The notes beneath the pieces were generated by a model, which saw only the letters and a list, made by a program, of their open reading frames with translations, did no database searches and was not told the DNA's origin. This document shows positions 8,358-17,271 of a stretch of DNA of 56,557 nucleotides, in pieces; position 1 is the stretch's first letter, and every line of letters starts with the position of its first letter. The DNA lies in the IMG/VR virus record IMGVR_UViG_3300034109_000654, positions 1 to 56,557 of that record; one strand, given 5' to 3'. The position numbers and the translations under genes were made by a program. The DNA is from a virus.

Positions 8358-10093
8358 GCGCTGGCCTCCTCGTCGGAGTCGGTGGTGACGTTGTGGTCGA
8401 CGGTGCGGCTCATCAGCGCAATGGAGATCTCGTCGCTCAGTCGGCCCCGGGTGAAGGTCTCCGCACCGACGATCTGCAGGCGGCGAGCCATTCCCATCTG
8501 CTTTTCGGTAGCGCCCTGGTTGCGGGTGCGCCACTGGGCGAACTTGCTGGGCAGGACGAAGTTGTTGTCGATCACCCACTCCTCGGCCTTACGCAGCGCG
8601 GTGGCCAGCGGGTGGTAGATCGCCCTGCCGTCGAGGTCCACGTCGGCGAAGGCACCCTTGCCGGTCTTGGTGTTGATCGAGCCCACCGCCCACTCGGTGC
8701 GGTCGTCGTTGGGCCAGACGAACACGTTCATGCCGTCGGAGAGTGGGACGAACGGCACGCCGGCCGGGGTCTCGAGCCACAGGGTGTCGTCGTCGTCGAG
8801 CAGGTTGACGGTGACCATGTCGACGGTGCCCTGTCGCTGGCGCACCTCGATGCGCTTCTCCTCGGGCTCGCAGACGCACAACGCCAGGTTCATGCCGCAG
8901 CCGTCGCAGAGGATCTCCTCGCCGTCCTCGTCGACCTCCTTGATCGTCAGCCCCATGCCGTGCACGAGCTCGGAGAGGTGGATCAGCTTCATCGAGCGCG
9001 CGGTACCGGCCAGGTCGAGCACCAGGGCGTCGGTCTTGTTCTCGTAGAGCCGCAGCGCACGGCCCACCATCTGCGAGTACAGCACCCGGCTGCGGGTGGG
9101 GCGTGCCATGACCACGCAGTCGCACATCGGGAAGTCGGCACCCTCGGTGAGGACCATGACGGTGACCATCACGTCGATGTCGCCGTTGCGGAAGTCGTGG
9201 TAGACCGGCTGCCTCTCGTCGTAGGTCATCGCTCCGGTGGTCGACACCGCTTTGAGGACACCGCGCTCATTGATGAGGTCGGCGATCTGCCGGGCAGCCT
9301 CCACGCTGGCGGCGAACACGATGGAGCGCCGGTCGCGGGCGTGCATCTCGATGGCGTCGACGGTGTACTCCACCGCCGCCTCCATGATGTCGGCGAGGTC
9401 GCCCTGGTGGAAGTCGCCTGCGATGTTCTTGACCTTGTCGAGGGCGTTGAGTTCCCCGATCCGCACGGTCAGGCCGGTGGGCGGGACGAGGTACTCGTTC
9501 TCGATAGCCCAGCGCAGGTCCTTCTCGTAGGAGATCTTCTGGATCACGTCGCCCAGGCCGATCTGGACGGTCTTGCCCTTGGTGTTGTCGGAGCGGTACA
9601 TCGTGGCGGTGAAGCCGCACATCAGCGCGTCGTCGTAGCCGCCGAGGTCGGTGAAGGTGGCGTGGTAGCCCAGCGCCGGCGCGTGGTGCACCTCGTCCCA
9701 GATGATGACGTCACGCTTACCCAGCGCCATGCGGCGGTGGGCGGTGGCGAGGGTCTGCAGGGTGGCGAACACGATGGGGGCGTGGTGGTCGTCCATCTCG
9801 GCGCGGACCATCCCCATGTGCTGCAGCGGGATGGATGGGTCGACGGCGATCAGGTCGCGGCGCATCTGGTCGAGCAGCTCGCCCCGGTGGGCGAGGCAGA
9901 CGATGCGGTGGCCGTCGTGGTAGGCGTCGGAGACGAGCTTGCCGATAACGGTGGACTTGCCCGCTCCGGTGGGCAGTACGACGCCCACACGCTTGGTGCC
10001 GTTGGCCCAGTCCGCGTGGACGGCGTCGACAGCTTCGGACTGGTAGGGGCGAAGCTCGCGGGGCTTGGCCTTCTTCTTGGATCGGACGCTCAC
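8354..10093 (-). CDS. SF2 DEAD/DEAH-box helicase
   Basis: 579 aa ATP-dependent helicase. RPYQSEAV Q-motif-like start, Walker A PTGAGKST (about 44), DEVH box (about 131), FTATM motif III, and domain 2 with SIVFAASVEAA, VTVMVLTEGADFP and QMVGRALR (motif VI). A four-Cys zinc-like insert follows (CDGCGMNLALCVC, about 396). The last ~170 residues are specific and unassigned. GTG start with GAAGGAGG nine bases upstream. Likely loads or remodels DNA during replication or recombination. First gene after promoter S3. Confidence 0.9.
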   Translation of the reverse strand: MSVRSKKKAKPRELRPYQSEAVDAVHADWANGTKRVGVVLPTGAGKSTVIGKLVSDAYHDGHRIVCLAHRGELLDQMRRDLIAVDPSIPLQHMGMVRAEMDDHHAPIVFATLQTLATAHRRMALGKRDVIIWDEVHHAPALGYHATFTDLGGYDDALMCGFTATMYRSDNTKGKTVQIGLGDVIQKISYEKDLRWAIENEYLVPPTGLTVRIGELNALDKVKNIAGDFHQGDLADIMEAAVEYTVDAIEMHARDRRSIVFAASVEAARQIADLINERGVLKAVSTTGAMTYDERQPVYHDFRNGDIDVMVTVMVLTEGADFPMCDCVVMARPTRSRVLYSQMVGRALRLYENKTDALVLDLAGTARSMKLIHLSELVHGMGLTIKEVDEDGEEILCDGCGMNLALCVCEPEEKRIEVRQRQGTVDMVTVNLLDDDDTLWLETPAGVPFVPLSDGMNVFVWPNDDRTEWAVGSINTKTGKGAFADVDLDGRAIYHPLATALRKAEEWVIDNNFVLPSKFAQWRTRNQGATEKQMGMARRLQIVGAETFTRGRLSDEISIALMSRTVDHNVTTDSDEEASA

Positions 10094-10200
10094 AGTGCGG
10101 TCCTCCTTCGGGGTCGGGGTTGGGGTCGGGGTCGAGGTTGGTAGTCGGGGTGGAACTTCTTACCTCTTGATAATACCTACTTTGGTAGTCATTGTCTATT
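10094..10200 (-). promoter_or_regulatory. Leftward promoter with 9-4-9 operator (S3)
   Basis: Minus strand TAGACA, 17-base spacer, TATTAT. Inverted repeat AATACCTAC (10172-10180) / GTAGTCATT (10185-10193) with a four-base centre. The leader carries GAGGTAAG and short CGACCCC direct repeats before GAAGGAGG and the helicase GTG. Confidence 0.7.
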
Positions 10201-10223
10201 CCTCGGCCGCACCAAATCGACAG

Positions 10224-10255
10224 CCGAAAAGTCCCTCATTCGAGGGACTTTTCGG
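10224..10255 (-). terminator. Hairpin terminator overlapping the primase stop
   Basis: Perfect 14-bp stem CCGAAAAGTCCCTC / GAGGGACTTTTCGG with a four-base loop. The stop codon of the prim-pol gene (10236-10238) is inside the hairpin. The A4/T4 ends make it plausible as a bidirectional terminator isolating this gene from promoter S3. Confidence 0.7.
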
Positions 10256-12728
10256 TGTCGTCGCTCATCACCTCGGCTGCGTACATGCGTCTGGCGTCGG
10301 TGTCGGTGGCCGTGCCGGGGACATACCGGGTGCCCAGCCGCTGACCGGATGCGGTCTCGAGAAGGTAGAACCGCAGACCCTTGTCAATGGCCACCGCCAC
10401 TTTCTGCCGCCAGGCTTTGACGGCATCGCGGCGCATGGTGGTGTAGGAGTCGGGCTTGACCCCGGCGATGATGTCGGCGCGGGTGACGCCCTGCTCGGGG
10501 AACTGGGTGACGAAGCGCCGGATACGGATGGCGGTCTCGATCACCGGTTCCTCGGTGGGACGGGCCAGCACGATCTCGCCGATCATCGGGTCAAGCTCAC
10601 CGCTGGGGCCGGTGATGTACGGAGCCGCCAGCGGCTCGTGGCTCCGCATCAGCAGCGGCATCGGGTGCTCCATCTGCTCGGCGTTCTTCTGCTTGCTCGT
10701 GGTGAGTTGGATCTTCTTGCCGTGCGGGACACGTCCGTCGTCACCGACCAGATCGAAGTCCTCGAACTCCCACTGGCCGTCGCTGACCAGAAGCTCGGAG
10801 TCCAGGGCGGCGTTGAGCGCCGAGGAGCCGCGGCCGGAGGTCGGGTTGTTCTTGGCGGTGTGGTGGACGATCATCACTCCGGCGTTGGTGAGCCGCCGTA
10901 TCTGGTCGAACCGGGCCACCGCCTTGTTGATCTCGGTAGCGGAGTTCTCCTCGATACCCAGGCTCATGCGGGCGAAGGTGTCGAAGATGATGAGTCCGAC
11001 CCCCTGCCGGATCGCGTACTCGCACACCGCCGCCCACGCCTCCTTGGACGCGCCGAGCTGGATGATCGAGGAGCCCAGCCGGATGCCCTGGTCGAGGACC
11101 TCCTCGGGCACGTCGTTGACCGCGCACCACGCCTTCATCCGCTGCACCGCACCGGACAGACCCTCACCGGGCAGGTAGAGCACCTTGGTCTTGAGCACCT
11201 TGCGGCCCTGCCACGGGCGACCGGTGGCGATGCAGCACGCCATGTCCAACACGACGCTGGACTTGCCCACCCCGGGAGGTCCGATCACCGAGGACAGACC
11301 ACCGTGCTCGATCAATCCCTCGACGATGTACTCGGGGGCCGGCATGTCCCGCCAGTGGGAGAACGGCGCGATAACGGGGACACCCTGGATGTCGGGATCG
11401 AACACGTCGGGATCGGGCTGCTCGACCTCGTCGGGGAAGTCAGTGGGGTTCTCGAGCAGGACCGGCTCGAAGGCCATGTAGTCGTCGTCGAGCTCCTCAA
11501 TCGGCTCGTCGTGCTCGGAGGTCAACACGATGTCCTCGCAGAGATCGTGACCGGCCTGGTCGGACTCGATGGCGCGGGAGTCGACACCCTCCTCACGCTC
11601 GATGGTGGTCAGCGCCGGGCTGATCCCCTTGCCGTCCATCGTCGCGCCGACGTTGCCGCCGTACTCGATCCAGGCCACCGCCTGCAGCTTCGAGAGCGTC
11701 TGCTTGCCGGTGGTGCTGACGTAGTCGTCGAAGGGCTCACCCGGATTGTCGGTCCAGATGTGCAGCGGCGCGTTGGTCTCGGTGTAGATGCCCAGTGAGC
11801 AGCCCGCGTCGTGTGCGGTGGCCGACTTGGGGCTGGAATGTTCTCCCGGTGCCGTCCAGACCACACAGCCGCAGTTGTCGGGTCGGGAAGTCGGCACCCA
11901 GCCCAGCGGTTCGAGAATCTGCTCCCAGGTGGTGTTCTCGGCCCACAGGTCGATCGAGGACGCCAGCTCGGTGTCGACGCTGTTGTAGATCGAGCGGTCC
12001 AGTTTGACCGAGGACCGCTCTTGGATCACCGCCTGCAGCCAGGTCGGCAGCGGGTAGTCGCGCCCCACCAGTTCGTAGGGACCCTCGGGACGGGTGGACG
12101 GCGGGATCAGGACGTAGCGGCGGTCCCAGAGCACCGCGAAACCGTCCTCGCCGCCCCAGGTCATCGCGCCCATGTTGCGGGGCAGCACCGTTTCCTCGGG
12201 GACGGTGAAGTAGAAGTGCCCGCCGTCGCTGTGCACCCAGGTGCCGTCGGCGGTGCGGCTGCCGGGGGTGACCACCGTCGGCGGCAGGTCGGAGTCCTCG
12301 TCGCCGGTCGCCGCCTCGAGGAACCGGCGCTTCTGGGCCTCGGTGTCGCAGTCGACGACCACCAGCCCGGAGCCGCCGACCTCGACGGCGATGTTGACCG
12401 CGACCTGATCGCCGTACACGCTGATGTAGCGGTCCAGGTACTTGCTTAGGGTGGCCTTGTCGGAGGTCGCCAGCGCCAGGCCGGACGCGGACTTGGCTTT
12501 CTGCCAGTCCTTGTGGCCCGCCAGTTTCGCCCGCGCCTGGGCGGCGCGGTCGTCGGCGGCTTTCTTCTGCGCGGTGCGGCCGTCGAAGGGTTGCTTGGTG
12601 CCGGGGGCGATCAGCAGTAGCGACAGACCGGCGTCGGCAGCGGCCTTGAGAAACGAGCGGACAGCGTCATGGTTGGTGTTGTCGACACCGCTGCCCAGGA
12701 CAGCGGTGATCGGCGTCGAGCCGAGCAT
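10236..12728 (-). CDS. Primase-polymerase fused to RepA/DnaB-like helicase
   Basis: 830 aa. N-terminal part (about 20-270) is an archaeo-eukaryotic primase/polymerase domain: GLVVVDCDTE (about 124) gives the metal-binding acidic pair, and GGHFYFTVPEE and YVLIPPSTRP match later prim-pol motifs. The C-terminal part has a RecA-fold: Walker A GPPGVGKSS (about 484-492), GLIIFDTFARMS as Walker B, then VMIVHHTAKN and GRGSSALNAALDSEL. Such fusions prime and unwind phage origins. The ATG follows CGAAAGGTACG. Ends in a terminator hairpin. Confidence 0.9.
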   Translation of the reverse strand: MLGSTPITAVLGSGVDNTNHDAVRSFLKAAADAGLSLLLIAPGTKQPFDGRTAQKKAADDRAAQARAKLAGHKDWQKAKSASGLALATSDKATLSKYLDRYISVYGDQVAVNIAVEVGGSGLVVVDCDTEAQKRRFLEAATGDEDSDLPPTVVTPGSRTADGTWVHSDGGHFYFTVPEETVLPRNMGAMTWGGEDGFAVLWDRRYVLIPPSTRPEGPYELVGRDYPLPTWLQAVIQERSSVKLDRSIYNSVDTELASSIDLWAENTTWEQILEPLGWVPTSRPDNCGCVVWTAPGEHSSPKSATAHDAGCSLGIYTETNAPLHIWTDNPGEPFDDYVSTTGKQTLSKLQAVAWIEYGGNVGATMDGKGISPALTTIEREEGVDSRAIESDQAGHDLCEDIVLTSEHDEPIEELDDDYMAFEPVLLENPTDFPDEVEQPDPDVFDPDIQGVPVIAPFSHWRDMPAPEYIVEGLIEHGGLSSVIGPPGVGKSSVVLDMACCIATGRPWQGRKVLKTKVLYLPGEGLSGAVQRMKAWCAVNDVPEEVLDQGIRLGSSIIQLGASKEAWAAVCEYAIRQGVGLIIFDTFARMSLGIEENSATEINKAVARFDQIRRLTNAGVMIVHHTAKNNPTSGRGSSALNAALDSELLVSDGQWEFEDFDLVGDDGRVPHGKKIQLTTSKQKNAEQMEHPMPLLMRSHEPLAAPYITGPSGELDPMIGEIVLARPTEEPVIETAIRIRRFVTQFPEQGVTRADIIAGVKPDSYTTMRRDAVKAWRQKVAVAIDKGLRFYLLETASGQRLGTRYVPGTATDTDARRMYAAEVMSDDTEKSLE

Positions 12729-12988
12729 CAGGGAACGTACCTTTCGGGTAGGTGTTGGGGATATTCATTTGGGGCCGCTGCCCGGAAGCGGGGGAACTTC
12801 CGGCGGGGGAACAGCGGGGAGTGCAGTCAATCAGTCGGGGCGGTATCGGTCCTTTCGCCGTCAGTAGACGTATCTGCACGCAAACGCACGCAGTGGTACG
12901 CCGCCGAACAGGGCGGCACAACATCTAGTGGTTGGAGCGGTGGTGTGTCGGCGTGTCGCGGTGTTTCCGCAGTGAGCCATCTGTGCCT
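12729..12988. other. Non-coding leader upstream of prim-pol
   Basis: No supported gene. On the minus strand this is the leader of the prim-pol gene. It contains a short hairpin GCCGCC-ctgttc-GGCGGC (about 12902-12919). A replication origin near a prim-pol gene is possible, but I see no iteron array. Confidence 0.35.
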
Positions 12989-13396
12989 CTAGCCTATGAC
13001 ACCGGACGAGTCTTTGCTGGGTTTCGGTGCCGGTATTTCGCGGTACTTGTCCAACTCATTGTCGGACTGATCCCCCCAGCGCAGGTTGTCGACCCGGTTG
13101 CAGCGCTTGCCTCTTGAGCCGTGCAGCACCCACGTCTTGCCCTCGACCCGCGGGATGAACGTCTCGGCGACAAGGTGATGGATGTAGCGTTTGCGGGCCT
13201 TGCCCTGATGGTCGTAGAGCGTGACGCACAGGTGGCCGTAGTCGTTGCCGGTGCGCGGGGCCAGCAGACCGCCGCTGGCCCAGTAGGGCCGGGTGTGGCG
13301 GCGGTCGATGCGCCGGCGGTGGTACATCACCCGGCCCCAGGTGCTGACGCTGTAGAGACCCTCGTACCCGGGGATCGCCCTCCACTGCTCACTCAC
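12989..13396 (-). CDS. HNH endonuclease with NUMOD4-like N-terminus
   Basis: 135 aa. Starts VSEQWRAIPGYEGLYSVSTW, the NUMOD4 motif of phage homing endonucleases, then RYIHHLVAETFIP and a later HGSRGKRCNRVDNLRW segment matching HNH_3 (His-Asn-His metal site). GTG start overlaps the upstream stop. Typically a free-standing homing nuclease; here it sits directly behind the polymerase operon, a common invasion site. Function is established for the family; activity here is unproven. Confidence 0.85.
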   Translation of the reverse strand: MSEQWRAIPGYEGLYSVSTWGRVMYHRRRIDRRHTRPYWASGGLLAPRTGNDYGHLCVTLYDHQGKARKRYIHHLVAETFIPRVEGKTWVLHGSRGKRCNRVDNLRWGDQSDNELDKYREIPAPKPSKDSSGVIG

Positions 13397-13760
13397 CGCG
13401 CATCTTCTTCCGGTGCTGCGCCCGGTACTGCTTGACCGAGAACATGGTGCGTCCGAGAATGTTCGCCGCCTGCTGCGCGGACAGCTTCGGATTGAGCGCC
13501 ACCGCACGATCTTCGTCTGTCCACGGCTTGGACCTGTTGGGCATGGTGCGGGACTGCTGCTCGTTGATCCGGCGCTTGCGGTCCTCGACGCGCTTGTAGA
13601 GCTTGCGTCGCATCTCCGGGGAGGCGTTGTCACGCCACTCCTTGTGCTTGCGTCGGTGGTCGGCGGCGCAGCCCTCGCAGCGGCAGCGGTGATTGACATA
13701 CGTCGTGTAGGACACGGCGTATCCCTCGATGTGCGGCGGTCGGGGCTTCTTGGCGGTCAT
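13389..13760 (-). CDS. Zinc-finger/Myb-like DNA-binding protein
   Basis: 123 aa very basic protein. N-terminal YVNHRCRCEGCAADHRRKH resembles small Cys-rich domains seen in actinophage DNA-binding proteins; the C-terminus PWTDEDRAVALNPKLSAQQ-AANILGRT is a Myb/SANT-like helix-turn-helix often found attached to homing nucleases. ATG overlaps the polymerase stop (ATGA). It may be a DNA-binding partner of the HNH gene downstream. Confidence 0.75.
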   Translation of the reverse strand: MTAKKPRPPHIEGYAVSYTTYVNHRCRCEGCAADHRRKHKEWRDNASPEMRRKLYKRVEDRKRRINEQQSRTMPNRSKPWTDEDRAVALNPKLSAQQAANILGRTMFSVKQYRAQHRKKMRGE

Positions 13761-15562
13761 ACCTTGGCCCACCTCTCTCCCATATCGGCCCGGTCGGTAC
13801 GCAGCACCGGGGTGCGTTCGGCCCACCGCTGCAGGAACGGCGGCGGGGTTTCCATGATGTGCCTGACCTCCTCGGCAACTCCGGTGGACACCACGACCTC
13901 GTCGTGCATGGCCAGGTAGATGTCGTCCCCGATACCCTGTCGTTCCATCTCGCAGATGGTGTGGGCGAGCACGTCGTAGGCGCTGCCCTGCACGACGTAG
14001 TTCACCGCGCGGAACACGCCGTCGCGGTCGACGGGCAGGATTCGCCCTACAGCGGTGGGGACCATGCCGTGATTCTCTGCCACCGCCGCCACCCGCGTCA
14101 TCCAGCGTGCGCTGTTGGGCATCGCCGCCATCATCTGGCGGCGAATCTTGGCCGCGTCGTCCTCGGATTTCCCGATCCGTTTGGCCAGGCCCGACACGCC
14201 CTGGCCGTACATGGTCGCCAGCAGCACCACCTTGGCCAGTGTCCGGTCGATGCCGCACGCCTTCTGGACCGGGCCGTAGAGGTCCTCCCCGGCCTCGTAG
14301 GCGGCGAGGAACTTGTCGTCCTTGGCCATCAACCCCATCGTCACCGGCTCGATCTGCGACCAGTCGATGCTCGTCAGGCCGTTGCCGTCGCCGCAGAGGA
14401 TGGGGCGGGCGTCCTTGGAGAACTGCTGCAACTCCGGCGAGGAGTAGCTCATGCGCCCGGTCTGAGAGGCGCCCAGCACGCTCACCTGGGGGTGGCAGCG
14501 CCCGGTGACCTCAGACTGCCGGGCGACCTTGGCCAGATAGCCCAGCACCTTGTCGGTCTCGGCCAGCTTGCGCTGCGCGGTGGCCAGCGGGTGATCCAGC
14601 GAGTCCAGCAGCGCCTTGGTCGCGGAGAGCCGGTTGGTGGAGGTGCGCGGCCAGTCGGGGCGCAGCTGGCCGATCGAGTCGAGGTACTCGATGAGTTTGG
14701 GCCCCTTGCCCGCCCCGCCGGCCAAACCGTGCGTGGCCAGCTCGGTCTCGGCCAGCATCCGGTCGATGTCGACCATCTCCCGGTACTCGACGAGGTAGTC
14801 GGAATCGACCTTGATGCCGCGGGCGGTGCGCCGCAGCATGACCCGGTTGACGGTTTCGGTGACCGCGATGATCTCGTCGGCCTCGGCGGTGGTGGTGGCC
14901 CCGTAGTGGATGAACGGGTGGTCGGTGAGCAGTCGTCGGCAGGCGGCGCGCACGATGGGTTCCAGTCGCAGAGTGGCCACCGTGTCGGCCATCGCGCCCT
15001 GCCGGTAGATCGGGGAGTCGATGTCCATGTTCTCGTACCCGACCTGCTTGGTCTTGAAGCCCGCCGCCTTGAACGCTCGGGTCATGCCGTCGGCGAACTC
15101 CGACATGCCCAGCAACCGAATCGACAGCGAGGTCAGGTCGCGTTTGCCGGTCACCTTGTCGTAGGGGTTCGGCCAGGCCATGCGTGCCAGCACGAGGGTG
15201 TCCACGACACGGTTGACGTCGTGGGCCCCGATCAGTCCGGCCTCCCACAGGGCCGGAATGTCGAAGGGTGCGTTGTGCAGGATCAGCGTGGACCGGTTGA
15301 CCTGCAGGATGTTCGCGGCCATCGCGTAGTCGCGGGGGTTGCGGCTCACGTCGAGCAGGACGGCGTTGGTCTGGCCGTCCTGCTGCCAGGCGGCGGTCAC
15401 ACAGTTGATCTCGAAGGCACGGTCGAACCCCGGCGTCTCGATGTCAATGGCGACCTGGGTTCCGGTCGGCATGGCCTGCACGGCGTGGTAAGCGGCCATG
15501 CCGGTGTGCAGGTAGGCGTTGAGGGACGGGTCGAACCAGCGCCGGTCGGGAACGTCAGGCAT
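13757..15562 (-). CDS. Family A DNA polymerase with 3'-5' exonuclease
   Basis: 601 aa replicative polymerase. The exonuclease domain has DIE (Asp40, Glu42) and HNAPFD (Asp101). Polymerase motif A SIDWSQIEPV (about 400), motif B AKVVLLATMYGQG (about 440) and motif C AMHDEVV (about 551) are all present. In motif B the position of E. coli Phe762 is Leu (KVVLLATMY against KAINFGLIY). Reported marine-phage surveys link Leu762 to temperate phages, in agreement with the integrase here. ATG chosen because AGGAGG lies seven bases upstream; no 5' nuclease domain. Overlaps the upstream gene by eight bases. Confidence 0.93.
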   Translation of the reverse strand: MPDVPDRRWFDPSLNAYLHTGMAAYHAVQAMPTGTQVAIDIETPGFDRAFEINCVTAAWQQDGQTNAVLLDVSRNPRDYAMAANILQVNRSTLILHNAPFDIPALWEAGLIGAHDVNRVVDTLVLARMAWPNPYDKVTGKRDLTSLSIRLLGMSEFADGMTRAFKAAGFKTKQVGYENMDIDSPIYRQGAMADTVATLRLEPIVRAACRRLLTDHPFIHYGATTTAEADEIIAVTETVNRVMLRRTARGIKVDSDYLVEYREMVDIDRMLAETELATHGLAGGAGKGPKLIEYLDSIGQLRPDWPRTSTNRLSATKALLDSLDHPLATAQRKLAETDKVLGYLAKVARQSEVTGRCHPQVSVLGASQTGRMSYSSPELQQFSKDARPILCGDGNGLTSIDWSQIEPVTMGLMAKDDKFLAAYEAGEDLYGPVQKACGIDRTLAKVVLLATMYGQGVSGLAKRIGKSEDDAAKIRRQMMAAMPNSARWMTRVAAVAENHGMVPTAVGRILPVDRDGVFRAVNYVVQGSAYDVLAHTICEMERQGIGDDIYLAMHDEVVVSTGVAEEVRHIMETPPPFLQRWAERTPVLRTDRADMGERWAKV

Positions 15563-15782
15563 TTTCGATCCTCCTGGTGTTCTCGAACTCCGCACGCAGG
15601 ATCAGGTCGGACATGCCGTTACGCAGAATCCGCAACTGATCGAGCCAGTCGTCTCCGATGGTGCCTCCCTCGACCAGGTCGATGAAGCCACCGATGGTGT
15701 TGGTGGCGGCGGTGACACCCTCGATGCGGCCCTGGATCACGGCCAGCTCAAGCAGATGCCGGAGCTCGTCCTGAACGCTCAC
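15555..15782 (-). CDS. Small helical protein coupled to DNA polymerase
   Basis: 75 aa, GTG start overlapping the preceding stop (GTGA). Predominantly helical (DELRHLLELAVIQGRIEGV, DWLDQLRILRNGMSDLILR). No family recognised. Its overlap with the polymerase start suggests balanced expression. Confidence 0.75.
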   Translation of the reverse strand: MSVQDELRHLLELAVIQGRIEGVTAATNTIGGFIDLVEGGTIGDDWLDQLRILRNGMSDLILRAEFENTRRIENA

Positions 15783-15934
15783 TTCATTACCTCCGTCATC
15801 AGCCGCAGCCGGATCACGGCTGCCTCTTTGGCGTAGTCGACCGGAATGCCGGCCCGCACGTCGCCGACCAGCCAGCGCAGACGACGCGCCAGCCAGTCGG
15901 GGCTGTCGCCGACGTTGATGTCGTGGGGGATCAC
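15779..15934 (-). CDS. Small hypothetical protein
   Basis: 51 aa, GTG overlapping the upstream stop. SPDWLARRLRWLVGDVRAGI and YAKEAAVIRLRLMTEVMK suggest two amphipathic helices. Position in an unbroken run of coupled genes supports it being real. Function unknown. Confidence 0.65.
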   Translation of the reverse strand: MIPHDINVGDSPDWLARRLRWLVGDVRAGIPVDYAKEAAVIRLRLMTEVMK

Positions 15935-16155
15935 TGTGCTTCCTTTCGGTCGGCCCACGAGGTGAGCGTTCTGGCGATCTTTCGGGCGTCGTCGGGGTCG
16001 CTGAGGATGGCGGTCAGGGCGGCGGTCTTGCCGTGCCGGATCACAGAGAGCGCCAGCAGGCCGTCGACTTCGTCGACGGCGAGCATGTCGCCGTCGATGT
16101 CGATGTAGTCGTGCAGCGGCGTGGCCGTCATCTCGGGGAACAACCACTCCATCAC
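15931..16155 (-). CDS. Small hypothetical protein
   Basis: 74 aa, ATG start (16155; 16152 also possible) overlapping the preceding stop. Contains HDYIDIDGDMLAVDEVDGLL and a C-terminal helix. No recognised domain. Confidence 0.7.
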   Translation of the reverse strand: MMEWLFPEMTATPLHDYIDIDGDMLAVDEVDGLLALSVIRHGKTAALTAILSDPDDARKIARTLTSWADRKEAQ

Positions 16156-16781
16156 GACGCCTCCTCGCCGAGGAGTTCGGCGACCAGGGACGCCGCCCAG
16201 TCCTCGGCGGCGGTGTCGTCGGATTGAGCCCGTTTGCGGGGCGCGGCCTTGGCCTTCTGGTAGGCCCGATCGTGGAACTGCTCCATCTCCGCGTCCCGCT
16301 GTGCGGCCTTAGCCGCGTTGCGTGCCTTGGCGTGGCGGCGTTCGGCGGCGGTGAGCTTGGTGGGCTCGACGTAGTTGACCCATTCGCCGTTGAGTTGCTC
16401 GCACAACTCTTGCGGAGTCGCCGCGGTCAGCCATGAGGCGGTGCGTCCCGCCTCGGAGCAACTCTCGGTGTCGCGGATCGAACCCTCCGGGGTGAGGCGG
16501 TGGGAACGTCCGCAGACGTGGGAGCTGGTCTGGGCACGGCGGTCCAGCCGGACCTCGTGGAAGCGACCGTGGAAGTCGGTTGCCCACACCATGCCGGTCT
16601 GGGGGTGGTCGGACCAGTAGGTGAGATCCAGCACCGCGCAGGCGGCGACAGACTGCGCTGTCCGGTTCGGCAGTGTCCTGCCGAACCGGATCGGCGGGTG
16701 GGCGGTCAGCCGGAGATCACGGCCGGTGTTCGTCAGGCCCCAGTACCGGGCGTTGGCCTCGTAGTCGATTTTCTTGGACAC
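16152..16781 (-). CDS. Hypothetical protein with Cys/His-rich core and basic tail
   Basis: 209 aa. GTG at 16781 is chosen because AGGAGG lies seven bases upstream. The middle has scattered Cys and His (VACAVLDLTYW, HVCGRSHRLT, DTESCSEAGR) and a DFHGRFHEVRLDRR strand; the C-terminal 80 residues are Ala/Lys/Arg-rich and helical (ERRHAKARNAAKAAQRDAEM). A perfect 11-bp inverted repeat (CCGGTTCGGCA / TGCCGAACCGG, about 16664-16691) lies inside the coding region. Function unknown. Confidence 0.7.
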   Translation of the reverse strand: MSKKIDYEANARYWGLTNTGRDLRLTAHPPIRFGRTLPNRTAQSVAACAVLDLTYWSDHPQTGMVWATDFHGRFHEVRLDRRAQTSSHVCGRSHRLTPEGSIRDTESCSEAGRTASWLTAATPQELCEQLNGEWVNYVEPTKLTAAERRHAKARNAAKAAQRDAEMEQFHDRAYQKAKAAPRKRAQSDDTAAEDWAASLVAELLGEEAS

Positions 16782-16795
16782 GAGCACGCCTCCTC

Positions 16796-17005
16796 TCAGT
16801 AGTAGTCGCACCCGCCGTGGCGGGTGACGGTGGTCGGTTCTGAGTCGATGAGCCAGAACTCGCGGATGTACCGCTGCCCAGGTTCGATGACGGCCAGGCA
16901 ACCGCTGCATCGGTGCTGCTTGCGAGCGGTGACCCGTTTTCCGGACAGCTGAATCTGCGGAATACGCTCACGCTCGTAGAGAGCGTCGTCGTGGTAGCCG
17001 ATCAC
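16796..17005 (-). CDS. Zinc-ribbon-like small protein
   Basis: 69 aa. GTG overlaps the previous stop. KQHRCSGCLAVIEPGQRYI followed by a later HGGCDYY end resembles the Cys-x2-C ... H-x2-C modules found in many actinophage small proteins that recognise or wrap substrates; probable zinc site. Role unknown. Confidence 0.75.
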   Translation of the reverse strand: MIGYHDDALYERERIPQIQLSGKRVTARKQHRCSGCLAVIEPGQRYIREFWLIDSEPTTVTRHGGCDYY

Positions 17006-17271
17006 TTCGGTTCCTCGGCGATGCGCTGGACGAGGAACACCGCCAGTTCCAGGATTCGCGGCAGAACCTCCTCGGCGTCGAGCTCGGCTGCGGTGCCGGC
17101 GGCGCTGACCGACGTGACCACCAGCTTGTAGAGCCTGGTCGCCGCCTCGATGTCGGTGCAGCCGTCGTTGGTGATGTCGCGGTAGTAGTCGACCAGTGCG
17201 TCGATGACCTCCGCGGAGGTGCGCCGGTTCTGGTCGTAGGCCGCGACATTGCGCGCGCTGGGCCGCTTCAT
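17002..17271 (-). CDS. Helical hypothetical protein
   Basis: 89 aa, ATG overlapping the upstream stop. Mostly helix, with VIDALVDYYRDITND, EAATRLYKLVVTSVSAAG and VLPRILELAVFLVQRIAEE. The last helix is hydrophobic but interrupted by charges, so probably soluble. Unknown function. Confidence 0.7.
   Translation of the reverse strand: MKRPSARNVAAYDQNRRTSAEVIDALVDYYRDITNDGCTDIEAATRLYKLVVTSVSAAGTAAELDAEEVLPRILELAVFLVQRIAEEPK

Noticed and set aside
8333-10144. Rightward 603-codon open frame
   Set aside because: Antisense to the SF2 helicase, which has all its motifs; composition (His/Val/Gly-rich) is typical of a complementary-frame artefact.
10065-11798. Rightward 577-codon open frame
   Set aside because: Antisense to the prim-pol/helicase gene; no domain or start signal.
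13859-15685. Rightward 608-codon open frame
   Set aside because: Antisense to the DNA polymerase gene with clear motifs.
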